From NCBI GenBank assembly GCA_964291365.2, contig OZ219989.1:4092001-4156000 (forward strand): a stretch of 64,000 nucleotides of DNA, written 5' to 3'. The translations under genes were made by a program, and so were the position numbers. Source of the stretch: JBDWFY01 sp964291365. GTDB taxonomy: Bacteria; Pseudomonadota; Alphaproteobacteria; Rhizobiales; Stappiaceae. This document shows positions 17,462 through 25,579 of the stretch, piece after piece. The notes below the pieces were generated by a model. That model did not search any database. It saw nothing but the letters and a program-made list of their open reading frames with translations, and had not been told where the DNA came from. Within the stretch, counting starts at the first letter, position 1. Each line of letters opens with the position of its first letter.

Positions 17462-17754
17462 TTGTAGTTTTTCCTTTGTGTTTTAACCGCAATTGCGGTT
17501 TTAAAATAAAATCGGTGCATTTATTACACTGAAAAATTGAATTTTGCCATAACAAAAAAACACTTTTAAAAATTTTTTTCTAAAATTTTCCAATGCTGTG
17601 AAAAACTATAATTTGGAGATTAAGTACCGAAATACCAATTAAATTGAAAAAAAATTTATTTGCTAATTTTATTGTTCCGTAATTTATGCCGACAAAATAT
17701 ACTCAAAAACTGAAACTACTTGACATTAATCAACACATTTTCAAACTTAACTAA
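17462..17754. other. intergenic region upstream of the TPP riboswitch with a possible promoter
   Basis: About 290 AT-rich bases. A perfect TTGACA occurs at 17720-17725 on the plus strand. The matching -10 is weak (AAACTT at 17743-17748, 17-base spacing), so the thi promoter placement is tentative. No other gene is visible here. Confidence 0.4.
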
Positions 17755-17836
17755 ATGAAGCGGGGTGCCAAAATTAATTTTGGCTGAGAAGCACCCGTTG
17801 AACCTGATCTGGATCATACCAGCGGAGGGACTTCAT
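17755..17836 (+). promoter_or_regulatory. TPP riboswitch (THI element)
   Basis: Thiamine pyrophosphate-sensing RNA in the leader of thiO. The closing helix pairs ATGAAG (17755-17760) with CTTCAT (17831-17836). Conserved cores are GGGGTGCC, the CTGAGA box (17783-17788), ACCCGTTGAACCTGATCTGG and TACCAGCGGAGGGA. All invariant THI-box blocks are present in order. No terminator with a T-run lies between it and thiO. Control is therefore more likely at translation initiation, through the hairpin at the thiO start. Confidence 0.96.
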
Positions 17837-17884
17837 GTCCGATTCATCTAGACAAATTCCCCAATTGCCGACTCACTTGTGTAA

Positions 17885-17903
17885 CAATAATAGGACATTA
17901 TTG
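17885..17903 (+). promoter_or_regulatory. hairpin presenting the thiO ribosome-binding site
   Basis: CAATAAT (17885-17891) and ATTATTG (17897-17903) form a perfect 7-bp stem around the loop AGGAC. That loop is the thiO Shine-Dalgarno, and the stem's last G is the first base of the GTG start. This is a plausible expression platform for the upstream TPP riboswitch. The pairing is seen in the sequence; the regulatory role is inferred. Confidence 0.5.
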
Positions 17904-18892
17904 TGATTACTGTAATTGGAACTGGTATTGCTGGTCTTGTCTGCGCGTCAATGGCAAAATCACGCGGTCTTGAAGTCACGATCATTGAATTAAACGAAAA
18001 TTCAATAAAAAACACTTGCTCCTGGCGCGCTGGTGGTATGCTGGCACCTTATTGTGAGTCAGAAATTGCTGAGCAGATTATTTTACAATTAGGTACTCGA
18101 TCATTAGAACTTTGGCCCCAATTTACAAAGTCTCTTAAAACTAATGGAACTATTGTTCTAGCTCCGCAGCGAGATAACACTAGCTTAACACGCTTTCAGA
18201 ATTTCACCGACGGGTGGGAACAAATTAATGAACAGAGATTAAGCGAACTAGAACCAACTCTCTCACAACGCTTTCATTCAGGTCTCTTTTATCCAAATGA
18301 GGGACATCTAGATCCAAGAGTTACGCTTTCTGAGCTCTATCTTCAACTTCAGACCAATTGCCAAATAATTGCAAAAAATGCGACTAATAATCTGAATCAT
18401 ATAAAATCAGGCGAGTGGATTATAGATTGTCGCGGACTCGCTGCAAATGACACCTTCTCTGACTTAAGAGGTGTACGTGGTGATATGATTATTATACGCA
18501 CACAAGACCTTCAATTGAACCGACCAATCCGCTTAATACATCCAAAACATCCAATTTATATTGTACCACGCGAAGATAATTTATTTATGATTGGTGCAAC
18601 AACAATAGAAAGTGAATCAAACACTGAAATGAGTGTCCGTTCTGCTGGTGAATTACTTACACAGGTATATAATCTACACCCGACATTTGGAGAAGCGGAA
18701 ATAGTTGAATTAAATTCTGGTCTTAGACCAGCATTTCCAAACAACTGTCCAAGAATAACTGTTGAGGGCAACAAAATTAGTATCAATGGATTATATCGTC
18801 ACGGATTCTTGCTAGCTCCTGCGTTGGCAGAATTAACAATCAATTATATTCAAAATGGAACTAGCAATAGCGAGGTTTTCAATGTTAATTAA
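17903..18892 (+). CDS. thiO: glycine oxidase ThiO
   Basis: FAD-dependent oxidase converting glycine to dehydroglycine for thiazole synthesis. The dinucleotide-binding motif GTGIAGLVCASMA is at residues 6-18, followed by IIELNE at the end of the second strand. WRAGGMLAPYCESE is a ThiO hallmark, and the C-terminal GLYRHGFLLAPALAE closes the FAD domain. At 329 residues it has normal length. It starts with GTG, with AGGA eight bases upstream inside a small hairpin. It is the first gene of the TPP-controlled thiOSGE operon. The use of glycine rather than tyrosine as precursor implies an aerobic route. Confidence 0.93.
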   Translation: MITVIGTGIAGLVCASMAKSRGLEVTIIELNENSIKNTCSWRAGGMLAPYCESEIAEQIILQLGTRSLELWPQFTKSLKTNGTIVLAPQRDNTSLTRFQNFTDGWEQINEQRLSELEPTLSQRFHSGLFYPNEGHLDPRVTLSELYLQLQTNCQIIAKNATNNLNHIKSGEWIIDCRGLAANDTFSDLRGVRGDMIIIRTQDLQLNRPIRLIHPKHPIYIVPREDNLFMIGATTIESESNTEMSVRSAGELLTQVYNLHPTFGEAEIVELNSGLRPAFPNNCPRITVEGNKISINGLYRHGFLLAPALAELTINYIQNGTSNSEVFNVN

Positions 18893-19079
18893 TTTGAATG
18901 GTGTAAATAGGCAGATTGAAGCTGATAATCTTCAATCACTTTGTCTTGAAATGGAGTTTGATCCTCATACCGTCGCAACGGCTTTAAATGGTGAATTCAT
19001 TCCGCGTGAGGAACGCACACAGACCTTAATTTCAGAACGCGACCAAGTTGAAATCTTTGCACCTAGTCAAGGAGGATAA
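18882..19079 (+). CDS. thiS: sulfur carrier protein ThiS
   Basis: Ubiquitin-fold carrier that delivers sulfur as a C-terminal thiocarboxylate for thiazole formation. It has 65 residues from the ATG at 18882 and ends in the obligatory Gly-Gly. The typical MLINLNG start, TVATALNGEFIPREER and DQVEIFAPSQGG are seen. CGAGG lies about seven bases upstream. The start overlaps the end of thiO by 11 bases, indicating translational coupling. A longer frame from 18855 would add nine residues not seen in the family. Confidence 0.93.
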   Translation: MLINLNGVNRQIEADNLQSLCLEMEFDPHTVATALNGEFIPREERTQTLISERDQVEIFAPSQGG

Positions 19080-19083
19080 TCAC

Positions 19084-19866
19084 TTGCTTGAGTTGTATGG
19101 CAAAAAATTTGAATGTCGCTTATTACTAGGAACTGCTCGTTATCCGTCGCCAGAAAGTATTGCGGCAGCTATTCAACAATCAGGAGCTCAGATTGTCACA
19201 GTATCCTTACGACGTGAATCTGCAGATGAAAAATCAGGTCATGCCTTTTGGTCTTTAATCAAAGAGTTGGGAGTAACCGTGCTACCAAATACTGCCGGTT
19301 GCCAAACTGCAACTGAGGCAATTAAAACCGCAAAGATGGCACGTGAAGTATTTGATACCAATTGGATCAAACTTGAAGTTATTGGTAATGAAAGTACGCT
19401 ACAACCTGATCCATTTGAACTAACTCAAGCAACTAAAAATTTAATTGAAGATGGTTTTCAGGTTTTTCCTTATATTACCGAGGATCTGGTTGTAGCTGAC
19501 CATTTAATCCAAGTTGGTTGTGAAGTATTGATGCCATGGGGTGCACCAATTGGTACTGGCAGAGGTTTAAATAACCCCTATGGGTTAGCAAAGTTTCGAG
19601 AAAATTTTCCTAAAATCCCATTAATTATTGATGCCGGAATTGGCACCCCCTCGCATGCTACCCACGCAATGGAACTTGGATATGACGCGGTATTAATAAA
19701 CACTGCGGTAGCAAAAGCAAAAAATCCTCCCCAAATGGCCACTGCGTTTGCTAAAGCAATAGTAGCAGGTCGGCTCGGTTTTGAATCTGGACTTATTCCT
19801 GAATTTGAAACAGCGCAACCGTCTACGCCAGTTTTTGGTTCACCTACTGCTCCATTCAATAGCTAA
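19084..19866 (+). CDS. thiG: thiazole synthase ThiG
   Basis: TIM-barrel enzyme condensing 1-deoxyxylulose-5-phosphate, dehydroglycine and ThiS thiocarboxylate to the thiazole phosphate. I chose the TTG at 19084, giving 260 residues beginning near LELYGKKFECRLLLGTARY. It has a full AAGGAGG eight bases upstream, formed by the last codons of thiS. With this start the Schiff-base lysine in WIKLEVIG is residue 96, the same number as in Bacillus ThiG. VEVLMPWGAPIGTGRGL-type and VLINTAVAKAKNP motifs are present. The upstream in-frame ATG at 19048 would overlap thiS by 32 bases. Confidence 0.93.
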   Translation: MLELYGKKFECRLLLGTARYPSPESIAAAIQQSGAQIVTVSLRRESADEKSGHAFWSLIKELGVTVLPNTAGCQTATEAIKTAKMAREVFDTNWIKLEVIGNESTLQPDPFELTQATKNLIEDGFQVFPYITEDLVVADHLIQVGCEVLMPWGAPIGTGRGLNNPYGLAKFRENFPKIPLIIDAGIGTPSHATHAMELGYDAVLINTAVAKAKNPPQMATAFAKAIVAGRLGFESGLIPEFETAQPSTPVFGSPTAPFNS

Positions 19867-19876
19867 CGAAGGAATT

Positions 19877-20482
19877 ATGCTAGAACCATTCTATCTCATT
19901 GTTGACGACTCCAAATGGTTAGATCGATTTCTACCACTTGGTCTCAAATTAGTACAATTGCGAATAAAATCGGCGGATGAAGATAAAATCCGCAACGAAA
20001 TTGCGCGCTCAATCAAGCTTTGTGATAAAGCCGGGGCAACTTTAATTATCAATGATTATTGGCAATTGGCGATAGATTTAGGGGCAAATTACTTGCACCT
20101 TGGCCAAGAAGATCTGATCGAAGCAGATGTGCAAGCAATTCGTAAATCTGGTCTCAAATTAGGAATTTCAACGCATAGTGACTTTGAATTAGCAAACGCG
20201 CTTGAGTATCAACCCGATTATGTTGCGTTAGGTCCAATTTATCACACTAAATTGAAGAAGATGAAATGGCAACCTCAAGGTCTTGAAAAAATTAAAATTT
20301 GGAAACAACAAATTTCATGTCCGTTAGTTGCCATTGGTGGTATTACACTAGAACGCGCAATGGGTGTATTTTCTGCTGGTGCAGATACAATCTGCGTAGT
20401 TACAGATGTCCTTTTCCACGAAAATCCAGAAGCACGTGTCACTGAATGGTTAAAACTTAAAATTGCTGGAAATACTGATTGA
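19877..20482 (+). CDS. thiE: thiamine-phosphate synthase ThiE
   Basis: Joins the thiazole phosphate and pyrimidine pyrophosphate to thiamine phosphate. 201 residues from the ATG at 19877, with GAAGGA four bases upstream and ten bases after thiG. Motifs are VQLRIKSAD, LIINDYWQLA, YLHLGQEDL, YVALGPIYHTKLKK and VAIGGITLERA. It is the last gene of the operon. thiC, thiD and thiL are not in the window, so pyrimidine synthesis, if present, is encoded elsewhere. Confidence 0.92.
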   Translation: MLEPFYLIVDDSKWLDRFLPLGLKLVQLRIKSADEDKIRNEIARSIKLCDKAGATLIINDYWQLAIDLGANYLHLGQEDLIEADVQAIRKSGLKLGISTHSDFELANALEYQPDYVALGPIYHTKLKKMKWQPQGLEKIKIWKQQISCPLVAIGGITLERAMGVFSAGADTICVVTDVLFHENPEARVTEWLKLKIAGNTD

Positions 20483-20616
20483 GATTGTCTTTCACAGCAT
20501 CACTAATTACTTTAATAATTTTGCAATTATGAATTAACAACATAAAACCAACAGAGTATGTTTTTAATATTTTAGACAATAAGTTTACACTAAATTTTCT
20601 ATTGGAGGAGTTTAAG

Positions 20617-23100
20617 ATGACTGAACGCCCACTTTCAAATATCCGAGTTTTAGACTTTGGGCAATACATCGCTGGACCATTAGTTGGAATGATCCTTACC
20701 GATTTTGGTGCAGAAGTTATTCGAATTGATCCACCAGGTGGACCTCGAATGAAAAGTCCTGCAACAAATATGCTCTCGCGAGGTAAACAGGCACTAACTT
20801 TGGATCTAAAGTCTCCCGAAGGATTAAAAACTGCATTTGAACTTGTTACTCGATCGGACGTTGTCATTGAAAATTTTAGGCCAGGAGTTATGGAGAGATT
20901 AGGACTTGGTCCACAACAACTTCTCTCGCAAAATCCAAATATCATTGTACTTTCACTACCTGGTTTCGCTTCAAATGATAAAGAGTTAGCGAAGCTCGCG
21001 GCATGGGAGGGTGTAATTGCCGCGAGAACTGGTCAATTTACTGACATGGGTTTGAACCGAATACTTATGGGAGTTAACCCTTCATTCACACCATTAACAC
21101 TTGCCTCAGCCTATGGTGCAAGTTTTGGTGCAATGTCGGTACTATTTGCACTTAATTCACGTGAAAAATTTGGTGGGGACCATATTGAAGTCCCGTTAGC
21201 TTCAGCATTATTAGAAGGGTTATCCTACAATTGTGAAAGAATTGAAAATTATCCGTCACGCTACAAATCACCTCGTGAATTAGAGATAGATCGGCGAACA
21301 CAAAACAATTTACCGATGAATTTGTCTTTTGAAGAGTTATCAGAGTTTCTTGACCCATTTTATCGAACCTATAAATGTGCTGATGGACGCGGTTTTTATA
21401 TGGTAGCATGTAGCGTCGCACGACATCCAAAACAGGCACTTCAAATTTTGGGATTAAGTAAATTAGCTGATACTCTGCCAGACTTCAATGCGTATCTAGA
21501 TCAAGCTGATTGGCCAGATTCATGGAGTCTCAGAAATTTTCCAGTCGGTGAATCTGACCGAGAGCGGATTGCTAATGCAATCAAAGCTGCCTTTCTAACA
21601 CGCACGTCATTTGAATGGGAGGAAATATTTGGTGAAGCTAAGATTCCAGGAGTCGCACAACGAAGTAGTCGAGAGTGGATGGCTGACTCACACGCAATTT
21701 CTAGTGGTTTAATACTTTCTGTACCTGATCATGAATATGGTGAAATGAAACAAATGGGTAATGTTGCATGGAATTCTGATGATCCAAAATCAATTAACAA
21801 GCAACCGGCACCAAAACCAAATAGCTTAAAAAGCAAGCTCTCTGTTATCCTTAACGAACCACCGAGAAATATTGCAAAATCAAAACATTCCAATTCTGGT
21901 TGGCTCGAAGGTTTAAAGGTACTTGATCTCACAAATGTGATTGCTGGACCAACAATTGGTTCAACACTCGCGCGATTTGGTGCTCAAGTAACTTCTGTTC
22001 AACCAGTCGAGCCCTCGGTAGACCCTTGGAATACTGTAGTATTTGGTGTTCAAGCTCAACGCGGGAAAAAAAGTATCCTATTAAACCTTAAAACTTCAAA
22101 TGGTCAGGACATACTATCTAAATTAATCGCCGAAAACGATATTATTACAATGAATGGTACAGACCAGCAACGTGAATCTCTTGGACTTTCAGTACAAAGA
22201 ATTCAAAATATTAATGCTAACGCAATTCTAGTCCAATTAGATGCACTTGGAGGACCTAGTATTGGACCCAAATCAAACTATTTGGGTTATGATGATTTAG
22301 CTCAAGCAACAACTGGGGTAATGGTTCGATTTGGCGGTAGTATGAATACACCAGAAGAACACGCACACTTTGGGACAATTGATGTATTAACGGGGTATTG
22401 TGCGTGCATCGCACTTGGAGCTGCAATGTACCAGGCAGAACAAACAGGTCACACAGGCATCGCTCGTACTTCGCTTTCAGCTGCTGGTAATATGATTCAG
22501 TCATATTTTATGTATGATTTTGAAAATCGTCCACCTTTTGATGAACCATCAGGAAGAAACGCACTAGGATGGGGTCCATTTTATCATTGCTATCAAACCA
22601 AAGATCAATGGGTGTTTTTTGCAAGCCCTACTGAAGGAAAAACTCGACTGTCAAGCCTTCCTGAATTTACAGATATTGAAACTATCGCTGAAGACTCGCT
22701 GATTGAAGAATTATCTCTACGTTTCTCCAAATTATCCTATGAGTATCTATCAAGCGCATTTGAGGGTACATCTAGTGCAATAATACCTTTAGGTTCTTTG
22801 CATAAGACCCGTGATGATGCTCTTAAACTTGAAAGTGAGGGTAATATAAATTTAGAACAAAGTACTTTCTGCGTCATTCGCCACGACTCACACCCGATGG
22901 GACGTTGGATAGACTTGGTTGCACCAAATGCAGTTCGTTCTAAGAAATCAAGAATTCAGATTCCTTCACCGGCTCCCAAATATGGTGCCGATACTAAAGA
23001 AATTCTCACAACACTGGGCTATAGCTCTCAACAAATCGATGAAATGATAAGTGCAAAAATTGTTGGTCTGAAATGGGGTGATAACTATCTTCCCGAATAA
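20617..23100 (+). CDS. double-domain CaiB/BaiF family class III CoA-transferase (DddD-like architecture)
   Basis: 827 residues made of two fused CoA-transferase domains (about 1-390 and 425-827). Each starts with a family signature: IRVLDFGQYIAGPLVGMILTD and LKVLDLTNVIAGPTIGSTLA. Class III enzymes use a conserved Asp before a TG pair. Domain 1 lacks it (LASAYGASFGA), while domain 2 has it (Asp589 in GTIDVLTGYCAC). Degenerate first and catalytic second domains are also the arrangement in the DMSP-cleaving enzyme DddD, whose catalytic Asp is near 602. Other tandem CaiB proteins share this layout, and no ddd neighbours are present, so the substrate is open. GGAGGAG is six bases before the ATG. 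Confidence 0.8.
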   Translation: MTERPLSNIRVLDFGQYIAGPLVGMILTDFGAEVIRIDPPGGPRMKSPATNMLSRGKQALTLDLKSPEGLKTAFELVTRSDVVIENFRPGVMERLGLGPQQLLSQNPNIIVLSLPGFASNDKELAKLAAWEGVIAARTGQFTDMGLNRILMGVNPSFTPLTLASAYGASFGAMSVLFALNSREKFGGDHIEVPLASALLEGLSYNCERIENYPSRYKSPRELEIDRRTQNNLPMNLSFEELSEFLDPFYRTYKCADGRGFYMVACSVARHPKQALQILGLSKLADTLPDFNAYLDQADWPDSWSLRNFPVGESDRERIANAIKAAFLTRTSFEWEEIFGEAKIPGVAQRSSREWMADSHAISSGLILSVPDHEYGEMKQMGNVAWNSDDPKSINKQPAPKPNSLKSKLSVILNEPPRNIAKSKHSNSGWLEGLKVLDLTNVIAGPTIGSTLARFGAQVTSVQPVEPSVDPWNTVVFGVQAQRGKKSILLNLKTSNGQDILSKLIAENDIITMNGTDQQRESLGLSVQRIQNINANAILVQLDALGGPSIGPKSNYLGYDDLAQATTGVMVRFGGSMNTPEEHAHFGTIDVLTGYCACIALGAAMYQAEQTGHTGIARTSLSAAGNMIQSYFMYDFENRPPFDEPSGRNALGWGPFYHCYQTKDQWVFFASPTEGKTRLSSLPEFTDIETIAEDSLIEELSLRFSKLSYEYLSSAFEGTSSAIIPLGSLHKTRDDALKLESEGNINLEQSTFCVIRHDSHPMGRWIDLVAPNAVRSKKSRIQIPSPAPKYGADTKEILTTLGYSSQQIDEMISAKIVGLKWGDNYLPE

Positions 23101-23163
23101 TTACAATTTCGCAATTCAAACTGATGAAAATAACAAGCAAATTTTGTTGTTAATAATCTCAAC

Positions 23164-23914
23164 TTTAAGTAATCCACCGACAAAATCAACCATGTCTAAC
23201 ATTGCTTGATCAGGAAGATCATATTTCTTTTGGACGGTCGCTTCCGAAATCGAACCGGTTGTCCCTGCTACATGTAGTAAACTTACCTAGCGGGCGACAT
23301 CAACTCCAAGATGCGCAAGAAAATGGTTTGACAATTCCAGTAGTACCTAAAATAGATAGGCCACCAAGAATACCCAAGCGAGCATTCATTGTTTTTTCAG
23401 CAATTTTTTTACTATTGGGAATGGAAATTTCAATTTTAACATCTAGTGATACATTAAATTTCGCTGCCAATTCTTTTATTACTGAAATCATCATTTGTCT
23501 TGGAACTGGGCTTATAGCTGGTTCACCTACATTTACGGGTAGTCCAGGTCTTGTCACCGTTCCTACTCCTTCACCTGCCATAAAAATAATTCCTGATCCA
23601 TGCTCTCCTAAACTAACTTTTGAAATAATGGTCGCGCCATTTGTTACGTCTGGATCATCGCCTGCATCTTTAATAATTCCCACTTCAACCCAGTTGGCAC
23701 TTAATTTTTCAAAATCTACCTCAAATGAAGGCGTTTGACCTTTTGGTAATTTTATTTGGACTGGATTTAGAGAGTCGCCGGAAATTAATTTTGTATATGC
23801 AACAACGGTTGTTGCGATTGCACAAACACCGGTTCTATAACCGTAGCGGAGATTCTGAGATTGAGGATTGTCTTTTGCTTCACTCATCGGGTTTATTTCG
23901 TGGTTTATATTCAA
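23164..23914 (-). pseudogene. cbiD: cbiD pseudogene (cobalt-precorrin-5B C1-methyltransferase)
   Basis: The intact first 200 codons match CbiD: LRYGYRTGVCAIATT, VGIIKDAGDDPDVTNGA, GEGVGTVTRPGLPV and LGILGGLSILGTTGIVKP. After PFSCASW the frame hits TGA at 23300. In another frame the protein resumes (GVDVAR, stop TAG at 23287, then HVAGTTGSISE and LPDQAMLDMVDFVGG) to about 23164. The last about 115 residues of a normal CbiD (about 370) are absent. A small deletion plus frameshift, a nonsense codon and a 3' truncation make it non-functional. It shows that a cobalamin-corrin gene has been lost here. Confidence 0.85.
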
Positions 23915-24190
23915 GTTTAAACTGTCGGTATAATTATAACAAGATGTGAGGTTACATCCTAACGCAATCTTAGTCTTGAAATAAGTGGAATTAATTTTTG
24001 TAAGAACTACAGCTCAGGATTTAAAAAATGGCTTTGTGGTTGCAGTTTATTGGAATTTTTTAACAATATATGAATAAAAATTGAACAAATATAAAATACT
24101 ACTTGAAAATTATTTTATAAACACTATATTAAATTTTGTTTCCAGCTAGACATCACAACAAGCAACATAACTGAGCCAACCCAGTTTATT

Positions 24191-24410
24191 GTAGCGGATG
24201 GGTTGCTACGACTGCGGCAACAGCCTTGTCGAACTCGAAACATTGGAGATAAGTCAATGCATAGCATTAGATTTAAGATCAGTATAAAGAAAACCCGGAG
24301 ATGTTGGTATATTGCCCTCCGGGTCAAACTTAACTGAGAAAAAGGTGTGACGGGGAAACCTGTCACACCGTCTTCAATAAATATATAATAATTTAAATCT
24401 AATTTGTCAA
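24191..24410. repeat. structured repeat, copy A
   Basis: First of two about 220-bp direct copies (second at 24652-24869), roughly 75% identical by eye. Shared blocks include GTAGCGGATG, CGACTGCGG, CAGTATAAAGAAAACCC, CCCTCCGGGTCAA, CGGGGAAACC and TTGTCAA. It contains three inverted repeats: GTTGC...GCAAC near 24212-24231, ACCCGGAG/CTCCGGGT (24293-24324) and a long stem at 24344-24369. No protein is encoded. The loops are more conserved than the stems, and several stem changes are compensated between copies. Confidence 0.7.
24285..24375 (-). ncRNA. candidate small RNA in repeat copy A
   Basis: On the minus strand TTGACA (24410-24405) lies 17 bases from TATATA (24387-24382). A stem at 24369-24344 is followed by TTTTT, then a second stem at 24324-24293 is followed by TTTTCTTT, like a Rho-independent terminator. 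This predicts a transcript of about 90 bases with two hairpins. On the plus strand the first stem closes on a GAAA tetraloop and contains a G-U pair that would be A-C on the minus strand. The sense strand is therefore uncertain. Confidence 0.4.
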
Positions 24411-24651
24411 CATAAAGTGAAACTTTTTTTCAAAAATAATTACAAAAGTAGTTTTATGCTTGAAAAATAGAAGGTTTTGGACGACAAAAGAATATTGCTG
24501 TTTTTAATTTTAGTTGTGGATTCAGTAATGAATCAAAAATTTCTGAAATTTATGACACAGAAAACGAAACTTATAACCTTTATCTCATTTCAAATAAGAT
24601 TTTGACTTAATTATTGGGTTAATTCAGTTTTCGAAGCTAATTTGGTTAATC

Positions 24652-24869
24652 GTAGCGGATGAGCCACTTCGACTGCGGTACTCGCCTTACCGAATTGAAC
24701 ACTTAGGAGATTAATCAATGCTTTGTATTAGATTTAAGGTCAGTATAAAGAAAACCCAGAGGGGGTGGTATGATTCCCTCCGGGTCAATTTAATTTAAAA
24801 AAGGTGTAGCGGGGAAACCCGACACACTATCTTCTAACCATATATGGCAATTCAATTTAATTTTGTCAA
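24652..24869. repeat. structured repeat, copy B
   Basis: Second copy of the repeat described at 24191-24410, in the same orientation about 460 bases further on. The stems are at 24754-24785 (ACCCAGAGGG with CCCTCCGGGT) and 24803-24828 (GGTGT...ACAC around CGGGGAAACCCG). The loop sequences GGTAT and GGGGAAACC are retained. It abuts the 5' side of the pRiA4b ORF-3-like pseudogene. Confidence 0.7.
24747..24834 (-). ncRNA. candidate small RNA in repeat copy B
   Basis: Equivalent of the copy A candidate. The minus-strand -35 TTGACA (24869-24864) is kept, but the -10 at the same spacing is only CATATA. The two hairpins and the T-run after the second are retained, with 9 of 11 pairs in the first stem. 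If copy A is expressed, copy B may be a weaker or decaying paralogue. Confidence 0.35.
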
Positions 24870-24912
24870 CAGCATTAAACTGGTCCATTCAGCACCAATC
24901 ATTAGTTGAAGA

Positions 24913-25479
24913 TTGCAAGTTCCTGAGGTCATGAATTTGCATGACTTACATCAATTAATCCAAACGGCTATGCCATGGGACAACTGCCACATGTATGAAT
25001 TTCACTACAAATCAGAAGACTATTGGTACGAAGAAGACGAAGTTGCCAAATATTTTGGCGACAAACCAGCTCATCAGGTAACAAAACAGTGGAGTCTTTC
25101 CAGATTCTTGTAACACACTAATGCCAAGTCTTTTTGCTATGTCTACGATATGGGTGACAATTGGGACTATCTGGTTAAAGTCGGTGCAACGGTTGAATCC
25201 AAACTAGGTGAAATTTATCCAAAATAACTAGCAACAAAAGGTGTCGCACCTCTATAAGAAATTGGTGGAATTTATCACTATAATTGGGCACTTGTAACGT
25301 TAAATGAACCTGAACATGAACATGAACTTTACGAAGAAACCATCACTTGACTTAGCGATAATTTTGACCTTAATACAGAACTATTTTCTGGAGTCAAAAC
25401 TAACGTTGATGAATTCGCACAGAAATGTCAAAAAAAGTGTAGGGTGTTAATAACTTTAAATAACTTTACACAAAATTAA
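24913..25479 (+). pseudogene. plasmid pRiA4b ORF-3-like protein (PF07929), pseudogene
   Basis: One continuous reading frame matches the PF07929 fold: LQVPEVMNLHDLHQLIQTAM, CHMYEFHYKSEDYW, CYVYDMGDNWDYLVKV, GEIYPK, GGIYHYNWALV and LNEPEHEHELY. It is interrupted by four in-frame stops: TAA at 25111, 25225 and 25255, and TGA at 25348, where the family has Trp. No frameshift is seen over about 185 codons. The normal N-terminus (an IWRRI-type strand) is missing or degenerate upstream. The family is often mobile-element associated. Confidence 0.75.
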
Positions 25480-25579
25480 TAAAACAGAAACTCTCATCAA
25501 ATAAGTACTATTGAATTAGAATTTTGACTACTTAAAGTCAAAACATTGAATATAAATAAGACATTCACAAGATAACATA

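Noticed and set aside
23202..23738. 178-codon plus-strand frame antisense to cbiD
   Set aside because: It is the shadow of the conserved CbiD coding strand and has no family resemblance of its own.
24124..24366. 80-codon minus-strand frame over repeat copy A
   Set aside because: The equivalent frame is not preserved in copy B, while the hairpins are. The region behaves as RNA or repeat, not protein.
23915..24420. Cobalamin riboswitch upstream of cbiD
   Set aside because: The B12 box (GCCACTG context) and the expected conserved core are absent from the minus strand, despite hairpins there.
24191..24869. CRISPR array
   Set aside because: There are only two long, diverged copies with no short regular repeats or spacers, and no cas genes in the window.
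25111..25350. Stop-codon reassignment (TAA/TGA read as amino acids)
   Set aside because: TAA and TGA terminate many intact genes in this window, for example thiE and the crotonase with TGA. Decay of a single gene is simpler.
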